From Nonomuraea zeae (GTDB taxonomy: Bacteria; Actinomycetota; Actinomycetes; Streptosporangiales; Streptosporangiaceae), in assembly GCF_005889725.1 (NCBI RefSeq), contig NZ_VCKX01000099.1, forward strand, positions 1-38,739: 38,739 bases of DNA, read 5' to 3'. A program made the position numbers and the translations under genes. A model generated the notes under the pieces. It was not told the origin of the DNA. It saw only the letters and a program-made list of their open reading frames with translations, and did no database searches. This document shows, piece after piece, positions 24,463-31,578 of the stretch; within the stretch, counting starts at the first letter, position 1; every line of letters begins with the position of its first letter.

Positions 24463-25154
24463 GTACTTCCAATCCGGAGGAAACGGTCGCGAGCCGCGGT
24501 GAGGTGAGCACGCATCGCCGCCTCGGACTCCTGCGCGCCGCCCGCGGCGACGGCCTCGGCGATGCGGGCGTGCTCGGCCAGCGTGGGCTCGCCGCTGCGC
24601 CGGCCCTCGTACTCGATGCGGAACAGGTGCAGGTGGCAGTGCGTACGCCGGAGCGACTCCCGCAACGCCTGGCTGCCGGACAGCTCGGCGATCAGGTCAT
24701 GGAATCGCGCGTCGTGGGCGGCGATGCCGTGGTAGTCCTCGTACCGCGTGCCCTCGGGCGCCTGCGGGACGCCGGCCAGCTCGGCGCGCAGCCGTTCGGC
24801 GGCGGCGGGCGTCACCCGCTCGGCCGCGCGCCCCGCCGCCCACGGCTCCAGGAGCAGCCGCAGCTGGTAGAGGTCGGCGACCTCGTCGGAGCTCAGCAGC
24901 GGCGCGACCGAGTAGCCGCGCAGCGCCTCCTTGGTCAGCAGCCCCTCGGACTCCAGCGCCGACAGCACCTCGCGCACCGGCGTCTGGGAGACGTCCAGCA
25001 GCCGGGCGACGGCGTAGATGTTGACGCGGGCGCCCGCCTCCAGGTCGCCGTTCATGATCAGGCTCTTCACCCGCTCGTAGACGTCCTCGGTCAGGACGCT
25101 GCGCCGGGCCGCCTGCACCCGCCCTTTCAGGCGGCTCTCCAGGTCCCCTGCCAC
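24459..25154 (-). CDS. GntR-family regulator (FCD domain)
   Basis: This GntR repressor of about 231 residues is of the FadR/FCD group. The N-terminal winged HTH has LTEDVYERVKSLIMNGDLEA, ARLLDVSQTPVREVLSALES and GLLTKEALRGYSV. The helical FCD ligand domain follows, with metal-ligand candidates Asp in AAHDARFHDLIAE and His in LAEHARIAEAV. FCD regulators typically sense organic or sugar acids, matching the downstream dehydratase. The GTG at 25154 is chosen because GGGAG lies 7 bases upstream; a GTG at 25160 is in frame but too close to it. Its stop overlaps the dehydratase start (ATGA), so the two are coupled. Confidence 0.86.
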   Translation of the reverse strand: MAGDLESRLKGRVQAARRSVLTEDVYERVKSLIMNGDLEAGARVNIYAVARLLDVSQTPVREVLSALESEGLLTKEALRGYSVAPLLSSDEVADLYQLRLLLEPWAAGRAAERVTPAAAERLRAELAGVPQAPEGTRYEDYHGIAAHDARFHDLIAELSGSQALRESLRRTHCHLHLFRIEYEGRRSGEPTLAEHARIAEAVAAGGAQESEAAMRAHLTAARDRFLRIGST

Positions 25155-25186
25155 GCTCACGCTCCCACAGATCTATCCGACAGGTC

Positions 25187-25239
25187 TTGACGTACGTAGT
25201 GAACTCTAGGCAACATGTCCGAAATATCCAATAGGAAAT
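25187..25239. promoter_or_regulatory. Divergent promoter/operator between gntR and MFS genes
   Basis: TTGACG at 25187-25192 is a good -35 for the rightward transporter gene, with CAACAT at 25211-25216 as a weak -10 (18 bp spacing). A near-perfect dyad ATATCC-AATA-GGAAAT lies at 25224-25239, between the promoter and the transporter start, and is a plausible GntR site. TACGTA at 25193-25198 is another short palindrome. Confidence 0.45.
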
Positions 25240-25255
25240 AGTACTTAGGATCGCG

Positions 25256-26548
25256 ATGGCCACAACCCTCCGGAGCACCGTTCGCGGCCGCTTGCGCTGG
25301 TACATGATCAGCTTCGTTTTCGCCGGACTCGTCATCAACTACCTGGACCGGGCCAGTCTCGGCGTCGCCCTGCCGTTCATGGGCGAGACGTTCAACCTCT
25401 CCAAGACCGAGGAGGGGATGATCCTGGCGGCGTTCTTCTGGTCGTACGACTTCTTCCAGCTCGCCGCCGGCTGGTTCGTCGACAGGTACGGGCCGCGCAA
25501 AACGTTCACGTTCGCCGCCGTGTGGTGGTCGCTGTTCACCTCGCTGACGGCGCTGGCCAGCAGCTTCGTGTCACTGTTCGGCGTACGGCTGCTGCTGGGC
25601 GTCGGCGAGAGCCCGGCCGCCACGACCAGCGCCAAGGTCGTGGCGCGCTGGTTCCCGCGTCATGAGCGGGCGCTGGCCACCGGGATCTGGGACTCCGGCT
25701 CACGCGTGGGAGGCGTCATCGCGCTGCCCGTGGTGACGGCGCTGATCGCCTGGCTGGGATGGCGGTGGACGTTCGCCGTCATCGGGGTGATCGGCCTGCT
25801 GTGGGCGCTCGGGTGGTGGCGGACCTACCGGGATCCGCAGGACCATCCGAAGATCACGGAAGAGGAGCTGGCCTACCTGCGCGAGGGCGGGGCGCGGTGG
25901 GAGGGCGACGACGACGAGGACACCGCCAAGATCCGCTGGCGGGACCTGTTCCGCTATCGCACCATCTGGGCGATGATGCTGGGCTTCTTCTGCCTCAACA
26001 TGGTCGTCTACTTCTTCCTCACCTTCTTCCCGACCTATCTGGTGGAGGAGCGGGAGTTCAGCCTGCTGAAGCTGGGCCTGTTCGGCGCGCTTCCCGGGCT
26101 GGTGGCGATCGGCGGCGAGTGGCTCGGCGGGTGGCTGGCCGACCGCCGCATCTCGCGCGGTGACTCGGTGACCCGGGTCAGGAAGCAGTTCATCGCGGGC
26201 GGGTTCCTGGTCTCGACGGTGATCGGGCTGGCGGTGTGGGTGCCCGATGCGTGGATGGCCCTGGCGCTGCTGTCGGTCGCGTACGCGGGCTCGACGTTCG
26301 CCGCCGCCAACATCTGGTCCCTGCCCGCCGACGTCGCCCCGGCCGACCGCCACGTGGCCTCGATCGGCGGCATCCAGAACTTCGCCTCGAACTTCGCCGG
26401 CATCATCAGCCCCATCATGATCGGTGTCCTGGTGGACCGGACGTCGTCGTTCACCGTCCCCCTGATGGTGATCGCGGGCGTGGCGCTGCTGGGCGCGTTC
26501 ACGTACGCGGTGATCCTGAAGCGCGTCGAACCGCTCAGGCGACCGTGA
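25256..26548 (+). CDS. MFS transporter, anion:cation symporter (ACS) family
   Basis: This 430-residue, 12-helix major facilitator is close to the glucarate/galactonate/phthalate permeases. The helix 1 signature is FAGLVINYLDRASLGVALPF. The loop 2-3 motif is AAGWFVDRYGPRKTFTFAA and helix 4 has LLLGVGESPAATTSAKVVAR, the ACS hallmark. The central cytoplasmic loop is acidic (EGDDDEDTAKIRW). It probably imports the sugar acid processed by the divergent dehydratase. The ATG at 25256 has AGGA 5 bases upstream. The gene converges with the LuxR gene, 14 bp apart, with no obvious terminator between. Confidence 0.88.
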   Translation: MATTLRSTVRGRLRWYMISFVFAGLVINYLDRASLGVALPFMGETFNLSKTEEGMILAAFFWSYDFFQLAAGWFVDRYGPRKTFTFAAVWWSLFTSLTALASSFVSLFGVRLLLGVGESPAATTSAKVVARWFPRHERALATGIWDSGSRVGGVIALPVVTALIAWLGWRWTFAVIGVIGLLWALGWWRTYRDPQDHPKITEEELAYLREGGARWEGDDDEDTAKIRWRDLFRYRTIWAMMLGFFCLNMVVYFFLTFFPTYLVEEREFSLLKLGLFGALPGLVAIGGEWLGGWLADRRISRGDSVTRVRKQFIAGGFLVSTVIGLAVWVPDAWMALALLSVAYAGSTFAAANIWSLPADVAPADRHVASIGGIQNFASNFAGIISPIMIGVLVDRTSSFTVPLMVIAGVALLGAFTYAVILKRVEPLRRP

Positions 26549-26562
26549 GCTGAAGCGGGCCG

Positions 26563-27633
26563 TCAGCGTTCGGCGAACAGCCGGGCGACCAGCTCGCCCC
26601 GGCTGGAGATCCCCGCCTTGCCGAAGACGGCCTTGAGGTGACCGCGAACGGTGTGCGGGGAGATGAACAGGGCCGCGGCGATCTCGGCGGTGGCCAGGCC
26701 GCGCGCCACGAGCTGAGCGACCTCGAACTCGCGCGGCGTCAGACCGTACGCCTCGGCGACCATGACCGCCAGGTCGGCGGGCGCGGCGGGCTCGATGACC
26801 AGCACGATCGGACCCGGCCGCCCCCCGGGACCGGTCAGGCATGAGGCGCGGCAGGTCAGCCACCAGCCACCGGCGGTGCGCAGCCGGATGCGGGCGCTGC
26901 CGCGGTCGCGGCCCTGGGCGATGGCCCGCGCCTGCAACGCCGTGCCGATCAGCCAGATGGGCACCCTCGGCCCGAGCGCCGACGGCGTGGACGGCCCGTC
27001 CGGCAGCAGCGCGAGATACCGCCGCGCCTCCTCGTTGATCGAGGTGGCCTCCCCATGCTCGTCGAACAGCAACAGGCCGGGTGCGGACCCGCCGCGCTCG
27101 CCGTCCGATTCGCGAGGACCAGCGAAGCGGCGCAGCCGGTCGGCGAGCGGCCCCGACAGGCCGGCGACCAGCGCGACCTCGTCCGGGCCGAACGCGGGAC
27201 CGCCCCGCATGCGGAACAGGCTCACCGATCCCCACGGCCGGCCCCCGATCCGCAGCACGGCCCGCAGCTCGTCGTGCACGCCCTGCCCGCCGAACAGGCG
27301 GCGGAAGCGGGCGCTGCGGGCCGGCAGGTCACCGGTGGCCGCGCGCAGCCCGGCCACCGGTACGGCGGCGCGGACCAGGTCGCGGAACGGCAGGACGTTC
27401 TCCTCCAGGAGCTCGCTCTCCCAGTAGGCGGCGCAGTCTTCGGCCGTGCCGAGGTTCTCCACCAGCATGGGCGCGGTGACCAGGCCCGTCTCCGGGTCGG
27501 TCGCCGACCACACGGCGGCGTCGAACGGCATCAGCCGCCGCAACCTGGTCGAGGCGCGGGTGAAGAGCTCCAGCGCGTCGCCCGCCCGCTCGGCAGCCGA
27601 CACGATCTCGGCGTGGCGGTGCGGGTGCGTCAT
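26563..27633 (-). CDS. LuxR-family regulator with N-terminal sensor domain
   Basis: This 356-residue protein has a C-terminal GerE/LuxR HTH at about residues 290-350 (LTPREFEVAQLVARGLATAE, then SPHTVRGHLKAVFGKAGISS). The first 180 residues resemble a GAF-like sensor (FDAAVWSATDPETGLVTAPM and VLRIGGRPWGSVSLFRMRGG). A PAS-like stretch follows (GLLLFDEHGEATSINEEARR). There is no phosphoacceptor domain, so it probably binds a small ligand. The ATG at 27633 has AGGAGG 4 bases upstream and is certain enough to exclude the open frame further upstream. It is divergent from the FAD/NAD(P)-binding protein gene, its most likely target. Confidence 0.85.
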   Translation of the reverse strand: MTHPHRHAEIVSAAERAGDALELFTRASTRLRRLMPFDAAVWSATDPETGLVTAPMLVENLGTAEDCAAYWESELLEENVLPFRDLVRAAVPVAGLRAATGDLPARSARFRRLFGGQGVHDELRAVLRIGGRPWGSVSLFRMRGGPAFGPDEVALVAGLSGPLADRLRRFAGPRESDGERGGSAPGLLLFDEHGEATSINEEARRYLALLPDGPSTPSALGPRVPIWLIGTALQARAIAQGRDRGSARIRLRTAGGWWLTCRASCLTGPGGRPGPIVLVIEPAAPADLAVMVAEAYGLTPREFEVAQLVARGLATAEIAAALFISPHTVRGHLKAVFGKAGISSRGELVARLFAER

Positions 27634-27692
27634 CGAGCCTCCTGCCGCGGGGTGTCTTCCGGGCCAGCTTTCCTGCTCTCCCCTCCTTCGCC

Positions 27693-27711
27693 AACCCCTC
27701 GTTTGAGGGGG
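27693..27711. promoter_or_regulatory. Dyad in the luxR-oxidoreductase spacer
   Basis: A perfect inverted repeat CCCCTC-GTTT-GAGGGG spans 27695-27710. It extends with AA/TT outside if one extra G is allowed. It lies 62 bases upstream of the luxR start and about 100 bases upstream of the oxidoreductase start, a position suited to a LuxR-type activator or autoregulator. Confidence 0.45.
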
Positions 27712-27808
27712 TTCATTCCACAGGCGACCGGCCGCGATCGGGGGATGGAGCGTGGCTCCGGCGACCGCGAGGCTCGGAACGGCCTTACTGGACGAAGAGG
27801 GAGCATTC

Positions 27809-29305
27809 ATGCGTATCGCGATCGTCGGAGCCGGCGCCGCCGCGGTCGGCCTGCTGGACGCGCTGGCCGCGCTGGCCGTGGGGGCGGCGGAGGCCGGGGA
27901 GGTCACCGTGTTCGAGCCGTCCGCGCACCTGTGGCGGGGCCGCCCGTACGGGCCGGACCTGGACAGCGTGCTGGTCAACGTCCCGCCCGCCATCATGTCG
28001 ATCCGCCACTCGGACGCCGGGCACTACGCCTCCTGGCTGGGCGGCGAACGCGCCGCCGCGCACATGGACGACCTGCTGGGAGAGCCGATCGTGCCGCGCG
28101 CGCTCTTCGGCGCGTACCTGGCCGACACCGCCGAGGCCGCTTTGGCGGTGTTGCGCCGGCGGGGGTGGCGGACGCGGGTCGTCGCCGCCCGGGTCGTCGC
28201 GACGGCTCGCTCCGGCGACGGCCCCGGGCTGGTGGTGCGCACCGAGGACGGGCGCGGCCATCAGGCCGATCAGGTGGCGCTGTGCGTGGGCGGGGGAACG
28301 CCCCAGGACCACTACGGCCTGAGCGGAGCCCCCGGGTTCTTCGGTGATCCGTATCCGCTGGCGGACACGCTCGGCCAGGTCCCGGCCGGGGCCGACGTCG
28401 CGGTGCTCGGCAGCGGGCTGACGGCCGTCGACGTGGTCGTCTCGCTCGCCGCGCGCGGCCATGCCGGGCGGATCGCGCTGGTGTCGCGGAGCGGCCTGCT
28501 GCCCGGCGTCTGGCAGCGTCCCGTCAGCCACCAGCGGCGGCACGTGACCGCCGAGCGGGTCGAGGCGCTGGGCCGCGCGCACGGCGTCGTCACCCTCGAC
28601 GATCTCGCCGGGCTGGTCCGCGCTGAGCTGGAGGCGGCGGGCGAGGACTTCGCCTGCTTCGCGGCGGAGCTGCTGGCGGCGCGTTCCGAGCCGCCCGTGG
28701 AGCGGTTGCGGCGGCAACTGGCCGCCGTCGGCGACCCCGCGATCGGGCGGCAGGTGCTCCGGGAAGGCGTGCACGCCGTCGGCCCGTACGCGTGGCGGCT
28801 GCTGCCCGAGCCCGACCGCGACCGGCTGCGCCGCCACTTCCGCCTGGCCACCAGCGTCGCCTCGCCGATGGTGCCGGTGAACGCCGCCGTCCTGCTACGG
28901 CTGTTCGACTCCGGGCAGCTCAGCGTGGTCGCGGGCGTCCGCAAGATCGAGGCGGCGGCGAACGGGTTCCGGGTGCACCGCGACGACGGCGACCGCAACG
29001 CGAACGTCGTCACCGCGAACGTCGTCATCAACGCCGTGAACCCGCCGCCCCATTCCGTGCCCCTCGCCGCGGAGCCGCTGGTCACGTCCCTTCTGACCGC
29101 CGGGCTCGCGACGCTGCACCCGGCGGGCGGGCTGGTCTCCGCCGACCCGCGCGTGCACGTGGTCGGAGACCTGGCCGGTGGCGGGCCGTTCATCACCTCG
29201 GGCATCCCCTCGATCGCCGCCCGCGCCGCCCGCGCCGCCCGCGCCGCCGACGCGGCCCGCGCCGCTGACGCCCTGCCGTCCGCTCCCACCAACGTTGCGG
29301 GTTGA
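27809..29305 (+). CDS. FAD/NAD(P)-binding oxidoreductase (NAD_binding_9-like)
   Basis: This protein of about 498 residues has an N-terminal dinucleotide motif IAIVGAGAAAVGLLDALAAL. It is followed by FEPSAHLWRGRPYGPDLDSV and NVPPAIMSIRH, typical of the PF13454-like FAD/NAD(P) family. A second GxGxxG, VAVLGSGLTAVDVVVSLAA, lies near residue 197, and the C-terminal FAD-contact segment VVGDLAGGGPFITSGIPS is present. Members are often annotated as hydroxylase- or lysine-monooxygenase-like, but substrates are mostly unknown. The ATG at 27809 has GAGGGAG 5 bases upstream and begins the Rossmann motif. The last 30 residues are an Ala/Arg repeat tail. It is divergent from the LuxR gene. Confidence 0.78.
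   Translation: MRIAIVGAGAAAVGLLDALAALAVGAAEAGEVTVFEPSAHLWRGRPYGPDLDSVLVNVPPAIMSIRHSDAGHYASWLGGERAAAHMDDLLGEPIVPRALFGAYLADTAEAALAVLRRRGWRTRVVAARVVATARSGDGPGLVVRTEDGRGHQADQVALCVGGGTPQDHYGLSGAPGFFGDPYPLADTLGQVPAGADVAVLGSGLTAVDVVVSLAARGHAGRIALVSRSGLLPGVWQRPVSHQRRHVTAERVEALGRAHGVVTLDDLAGLVRAELEAAGEDFACFAAELLAARSEPPVERLRRQLAAVGDPAIGRQVLREGVHAVGPYAWRLLPEPDRDRLRRHFRLATSVASPMVPVNAAVLLRLFDSGQLSVVAGVRKIEAAANGFRVHRDDGDRNANVVTANVVINAVNPPPHSVPLAAEPLVTSLLTAGLATLHPAGGLVSADPRVHVVGDLAGGGPFITSGIPSIAARAARAARAADAARAADALPSAPTNVAG
29217..29270 (+). repeat. 9-bp (Ala-Ala-Arg) tandem repeat at the 3' end of the oxidoreductase gene
   Basis: GCCGCCCGC-type 9-mers recur about four times from 29217, then decay into GCCGCCGAC and GCGGCCCGC variants. 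They encode ARAARAARAARAADAARAAD. This is a slippage-prone low-complexity tail beyond the folded domain. Confidence 0.6.
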
Positions 29306-29366
29306 ACCCTGCTCCGCCCATCCCGCGTACTCCCTCAGACAGACACCGCCGACAGGGGAGGACGCC

Positions 29367-29582
29367 GTGAACGTCCAGGAGCTACGCACCGCGCTCGCCA
29401 GGTGCCCGGTCTCCCCGGATCGCTATCGCATCCTCGAGCCGACGGCGGACTTCGCCTGGTGCCTGAGAAGGGTGGGGCGGACATGGCTGGTCTTCTACTG
29501 CGAGCGCGGCAGCTGGGCGCTGAAGCGGTTCAAGACCGAGAGCCACGCCTGCGAGTATTTCTTCAACCAGGTCGTGCGCTGA
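29367..29582 (+). CDS. Small 71-residue protein of unknown function
   Basis: The GTG start is preceded by GGGGAGG with 5 bases of spacing, a strong ribosome site that marks this as a real gene. The sequence is compact and mixed alpha/beta, with RYRILEPTADFAWCLRRVGR, TWLVFYCERGSWALKRFKTE and SHACEYFFNQVVR. The segment 'W-x-V-F-Y-x-E-R-G ... F-x-T-E-x-x-A-C' recalls small actinobacterial proteins often found beside polymorphic toxins as putative immunity factors, but I see no toxin here. It has three cysteines and no signal peptide. It lies 61 bp after the oxidoreductase and may be co-transcribed. It converges with the fusion gene, 7 bp apart. Confidence 0.7.
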   Translation: MNVQELRTALARCPVSPDRYRILEPTADFAWCLRRVGRTWLVFYCERGSWALKRFKTESHACEYFFNQVVR

Positions 29583-29589
29583 GGCCCGG

Positions 29590-31542
29590 TCACGGGAGCC
29601 GGCGGAAGGCGGCGCGCCAGCGGTGCCGCTCGCCGTCGCGCAGGTCCTCCACCTGCACCGTCTCCAGCCCATCGGCCGCGAACGCCTCGATCTCCGACGG
29701 CGTCAGCGGCCACGGCGGCGCGAACACCGGCCCGCCCTCCTCCCGCCCGGAGGCGATCACCAGCAGCGTGCCGCCCGGCCCGACGAACTCCGCGACCCCG
29801 GCGATGGCCTGCGCGTGCAGCGGCTCCGGCAGCGCCTGCACGGTCATGACCTCGACCACGAGATCGAACGCCCGCCGCCACTCCGGAGGCGGGTCCAGCA
29901 GGTCGGCGACCTCGTAGCGCACCGTGCTCCCGGGGAAGCGCTCCTGGGCCAGCCGCACCGCCGACTCGCTCACGTCGAAGGCGACCGTCTCGTAGCCGAG
30001 CCCGGCCACGAACTCGGCGTCGTCACCCAGCCCGGCCCCCACGACCAGCGCCCGCCCGCGACCTGGCGCGACCCAGCCGGGCAGCAGGAAGTGGGGTGAG
30101 CGCGAGTCCCACGGCACGATCGCGTCGCCGGTCGCCGACTCGGCGTAGAGCCGCTCGAACCAGCCGGTCGCGTCGCCCTGGGCCAGCGACTCGGCGGCCA
30201 GCCTGATGGCGTCCTCGTCAGGATCTCGCCCTGTCATCGGCACCCCCAGCAATATCCCGTACGGCTCGCCGCGCCCGGCCGCCGCCGCCAGTTCTACCAC
30301 GTCCACCCGGTCCCCCAGCGGCCCGGCGAGCACGCGCTGAGCGAACGGGTGTTCGTGCACGTACCCCTTGCGGCGCAGCGCCACGTCGAACAACGGGATG
30401 AGCGCGCAGACGTCCCGGCTGGGGTGGGGACAGGGGTAATCGCGGTGCCACCAGTCGAGCTCCCCGATCCTGCCCGCCACCGCGAGGGCCAGGACGTCCG
30501 ACGAGGTGGCGGGCCGGCCGTGCAGCTGGGAGACCGCCTCGATGAGGGTGGCTCGCTCGCCCTCCATCACACCGGCCCACGCCGCCGCCGGCCGCTCCCC
30601 CAGCCGGTACGACTGCCCCGCCGGGTCGTCCAGCAGCCGGCGGCTGACCTCCTGGGCGAGCCGCCGTTCGAGTCTGTCGTCCATCCTGAGCCCCATACCG
30701 TCGGGCAGCTCGGCGGCGCCCCACGGCTCCTCGCCAAACAGATCCCGGCAGTCCACGCTGCCGTCCGGCAGGGGCCGGATGCGGCCCAGCAGCCCGTCGT
30801 GCTGGATCTTCCAGCGAAAGCCGTCGTAGAGGTCGCGGGCACCGCCGAGGTGGGCGAAGGGACTCACGTATCGGGCCAGGTACCAGGAGAGGGCGCTCTG
30901 CACGTAGACCTCGGCCCGCGAGGCGGCCCGCAGGCGCTCGGCGCCGACCACTGAGCGCGCCTCGGCCCAGAGCGCCTGCCGCAAGGGCTGACACGCCTCT
31001 TCGAGCCACTTTTCCTGCCGGTACAGGAACAGGAAAACGGCCCAGCGCTCAAGCCGCCTCCACCGCTTGACCACCAGCAGCTCCCGCACCAGGACAGTGT
31101 GCAGGTCGCGTTCGCTCATCCCGATGAGCATGGGCAGCCCCAGCTGGAACTGCACCTTGCCGTTCAGCTTCTCGAGCGCGGCGATGGTCGTCAAGGCCGT
31201 CAGGCGCACTTCCGGTGTGGAGTCGAAACCCGCCGCCCGCATCGCATCGGCGATCACGGCCGCCACCCGCGGATGATCGTCCAGCGGGAACACGAACGTC
31301 TCGTTGCGCTGCAGCCGCTGCCAGCGACCTTTCACCAGCACCAGCGCCGTCAGCCCGAAGAAGGCGGCCGCGGACCACACCACTTCGGCCAGGCCGAGAA
31401 CCACGCCGAGCAGCGCCAGCCCGCTGGCGACGACCGCCAGCCCGGCCAGCCCGGCCAGCAGCTTCACCCGCTCACCGAGCCAAAGCCGCCACCAGTACTC
31501 CCGCAACCACAGCCACGACACCCGAATCCGCGGTAATCCCAC
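29590..31542 (-). CDS. Membrane M48-like pseudo-peptidase fused to SAM-dependent methyltransferase
   Basis: This 650-residue protein has two halves. Residues 1-80 give a basic/Trp-rich N-terminus and two transmembrane helices (about 28-50 and 52-71). Residues 88-430 follow the layout of actinobacterial M48 peptidases: EVRLTALTTIAALEKLNGKV, QFQLGLPMLIGMSERDLHTV, LVRELLVV. At the place of the zinc-binding HExxH it has Arg153-Glu-Leu-Leu-Val157, so both histidines are lost. Residues 436-650 are a class I SAM methyltransferase (motif I LVVGAGLGDDAEFVAG near 499; acidic VAFDVSESAVRLAQ; FDLVVEVMTVQAL). It has the usual start of free-standing homologues (an ATG codon at 30237 after GGGGGTG). The GTG at 31542 has GGAG 7 bases upstream. 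It follows the enolase-like gene by 36 bp, probably in one operon. Confidence 0.7.
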   Translation of the reverse strand: MGLPRIRVSWLWLREYWWRLWLGERVKLLAGLAGLAVVASGLALLGVVLGLAEVVWSAAAFFGLTALVLVKGRWQRLQRNETFVFPLDDHPRVAAVIADAMRAAGFDSTPEVRLTALTTIAALEKLNGKVQFQLGLPMLIGMSERDLHTVLVRELLVVKRWRRLERWAVFLFLYRQEKWLEEACQPLRQALWAEARSVVGAERLRAASRAEVYVQSALSWYLARYVSPFAHLGGARDLYDGFRWKIQHDGLLGRIRPLPDGSVDCRDLFGEEPWGAAELPDGMGLRMDDRLERRLAQEVSRRLLDDPAGQSYRLGERPAAAWAGVMEGERATLIEAVSQLHGRPATSSDVLALAVAGRIGELDWWHRDYPCPHPSRDVCALIPLFDVALRRKGYVHEHPFAQRVLAGPLGDRVDVVELAAAAGRGEPYGILLGVPMTGRDPDEDAIRLAAESLAQGDATGWFERLYAESATGDAIVPWDSRSPHFLLPGWVAPGRGRALVVGAGLGDDAEFVAGLGYETVAFDVSESAVRLAQERFPGSTVRYEVADLLDPPPEWRRAFDLVVEVMTVQALPEPLHAQAIAGVAEFVGPGGTLLVIASGREEGGPVFAPPWPLTPSEIEAFAADGLETVQVEDLRDGERHRWRAAFRRLP

Positions 31543-31578
31543 GCCCAGCTCCAGCCCTATTCACAAGATCGGCTGAAT

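Noticed and set aside
25339..25635. Small leftward frame opposite the ACS transporter
   Set aside because: It is antisense, with no ribosome site or motif, while the transporter frame is fully supported.
27634..27996. Extension of the LuxR protein to an upstream start
   Set aside because: It would cross the divergent promoter and overlap the oxidoreductase gene. AGGAGG before the ATG at 27633 decides the start.
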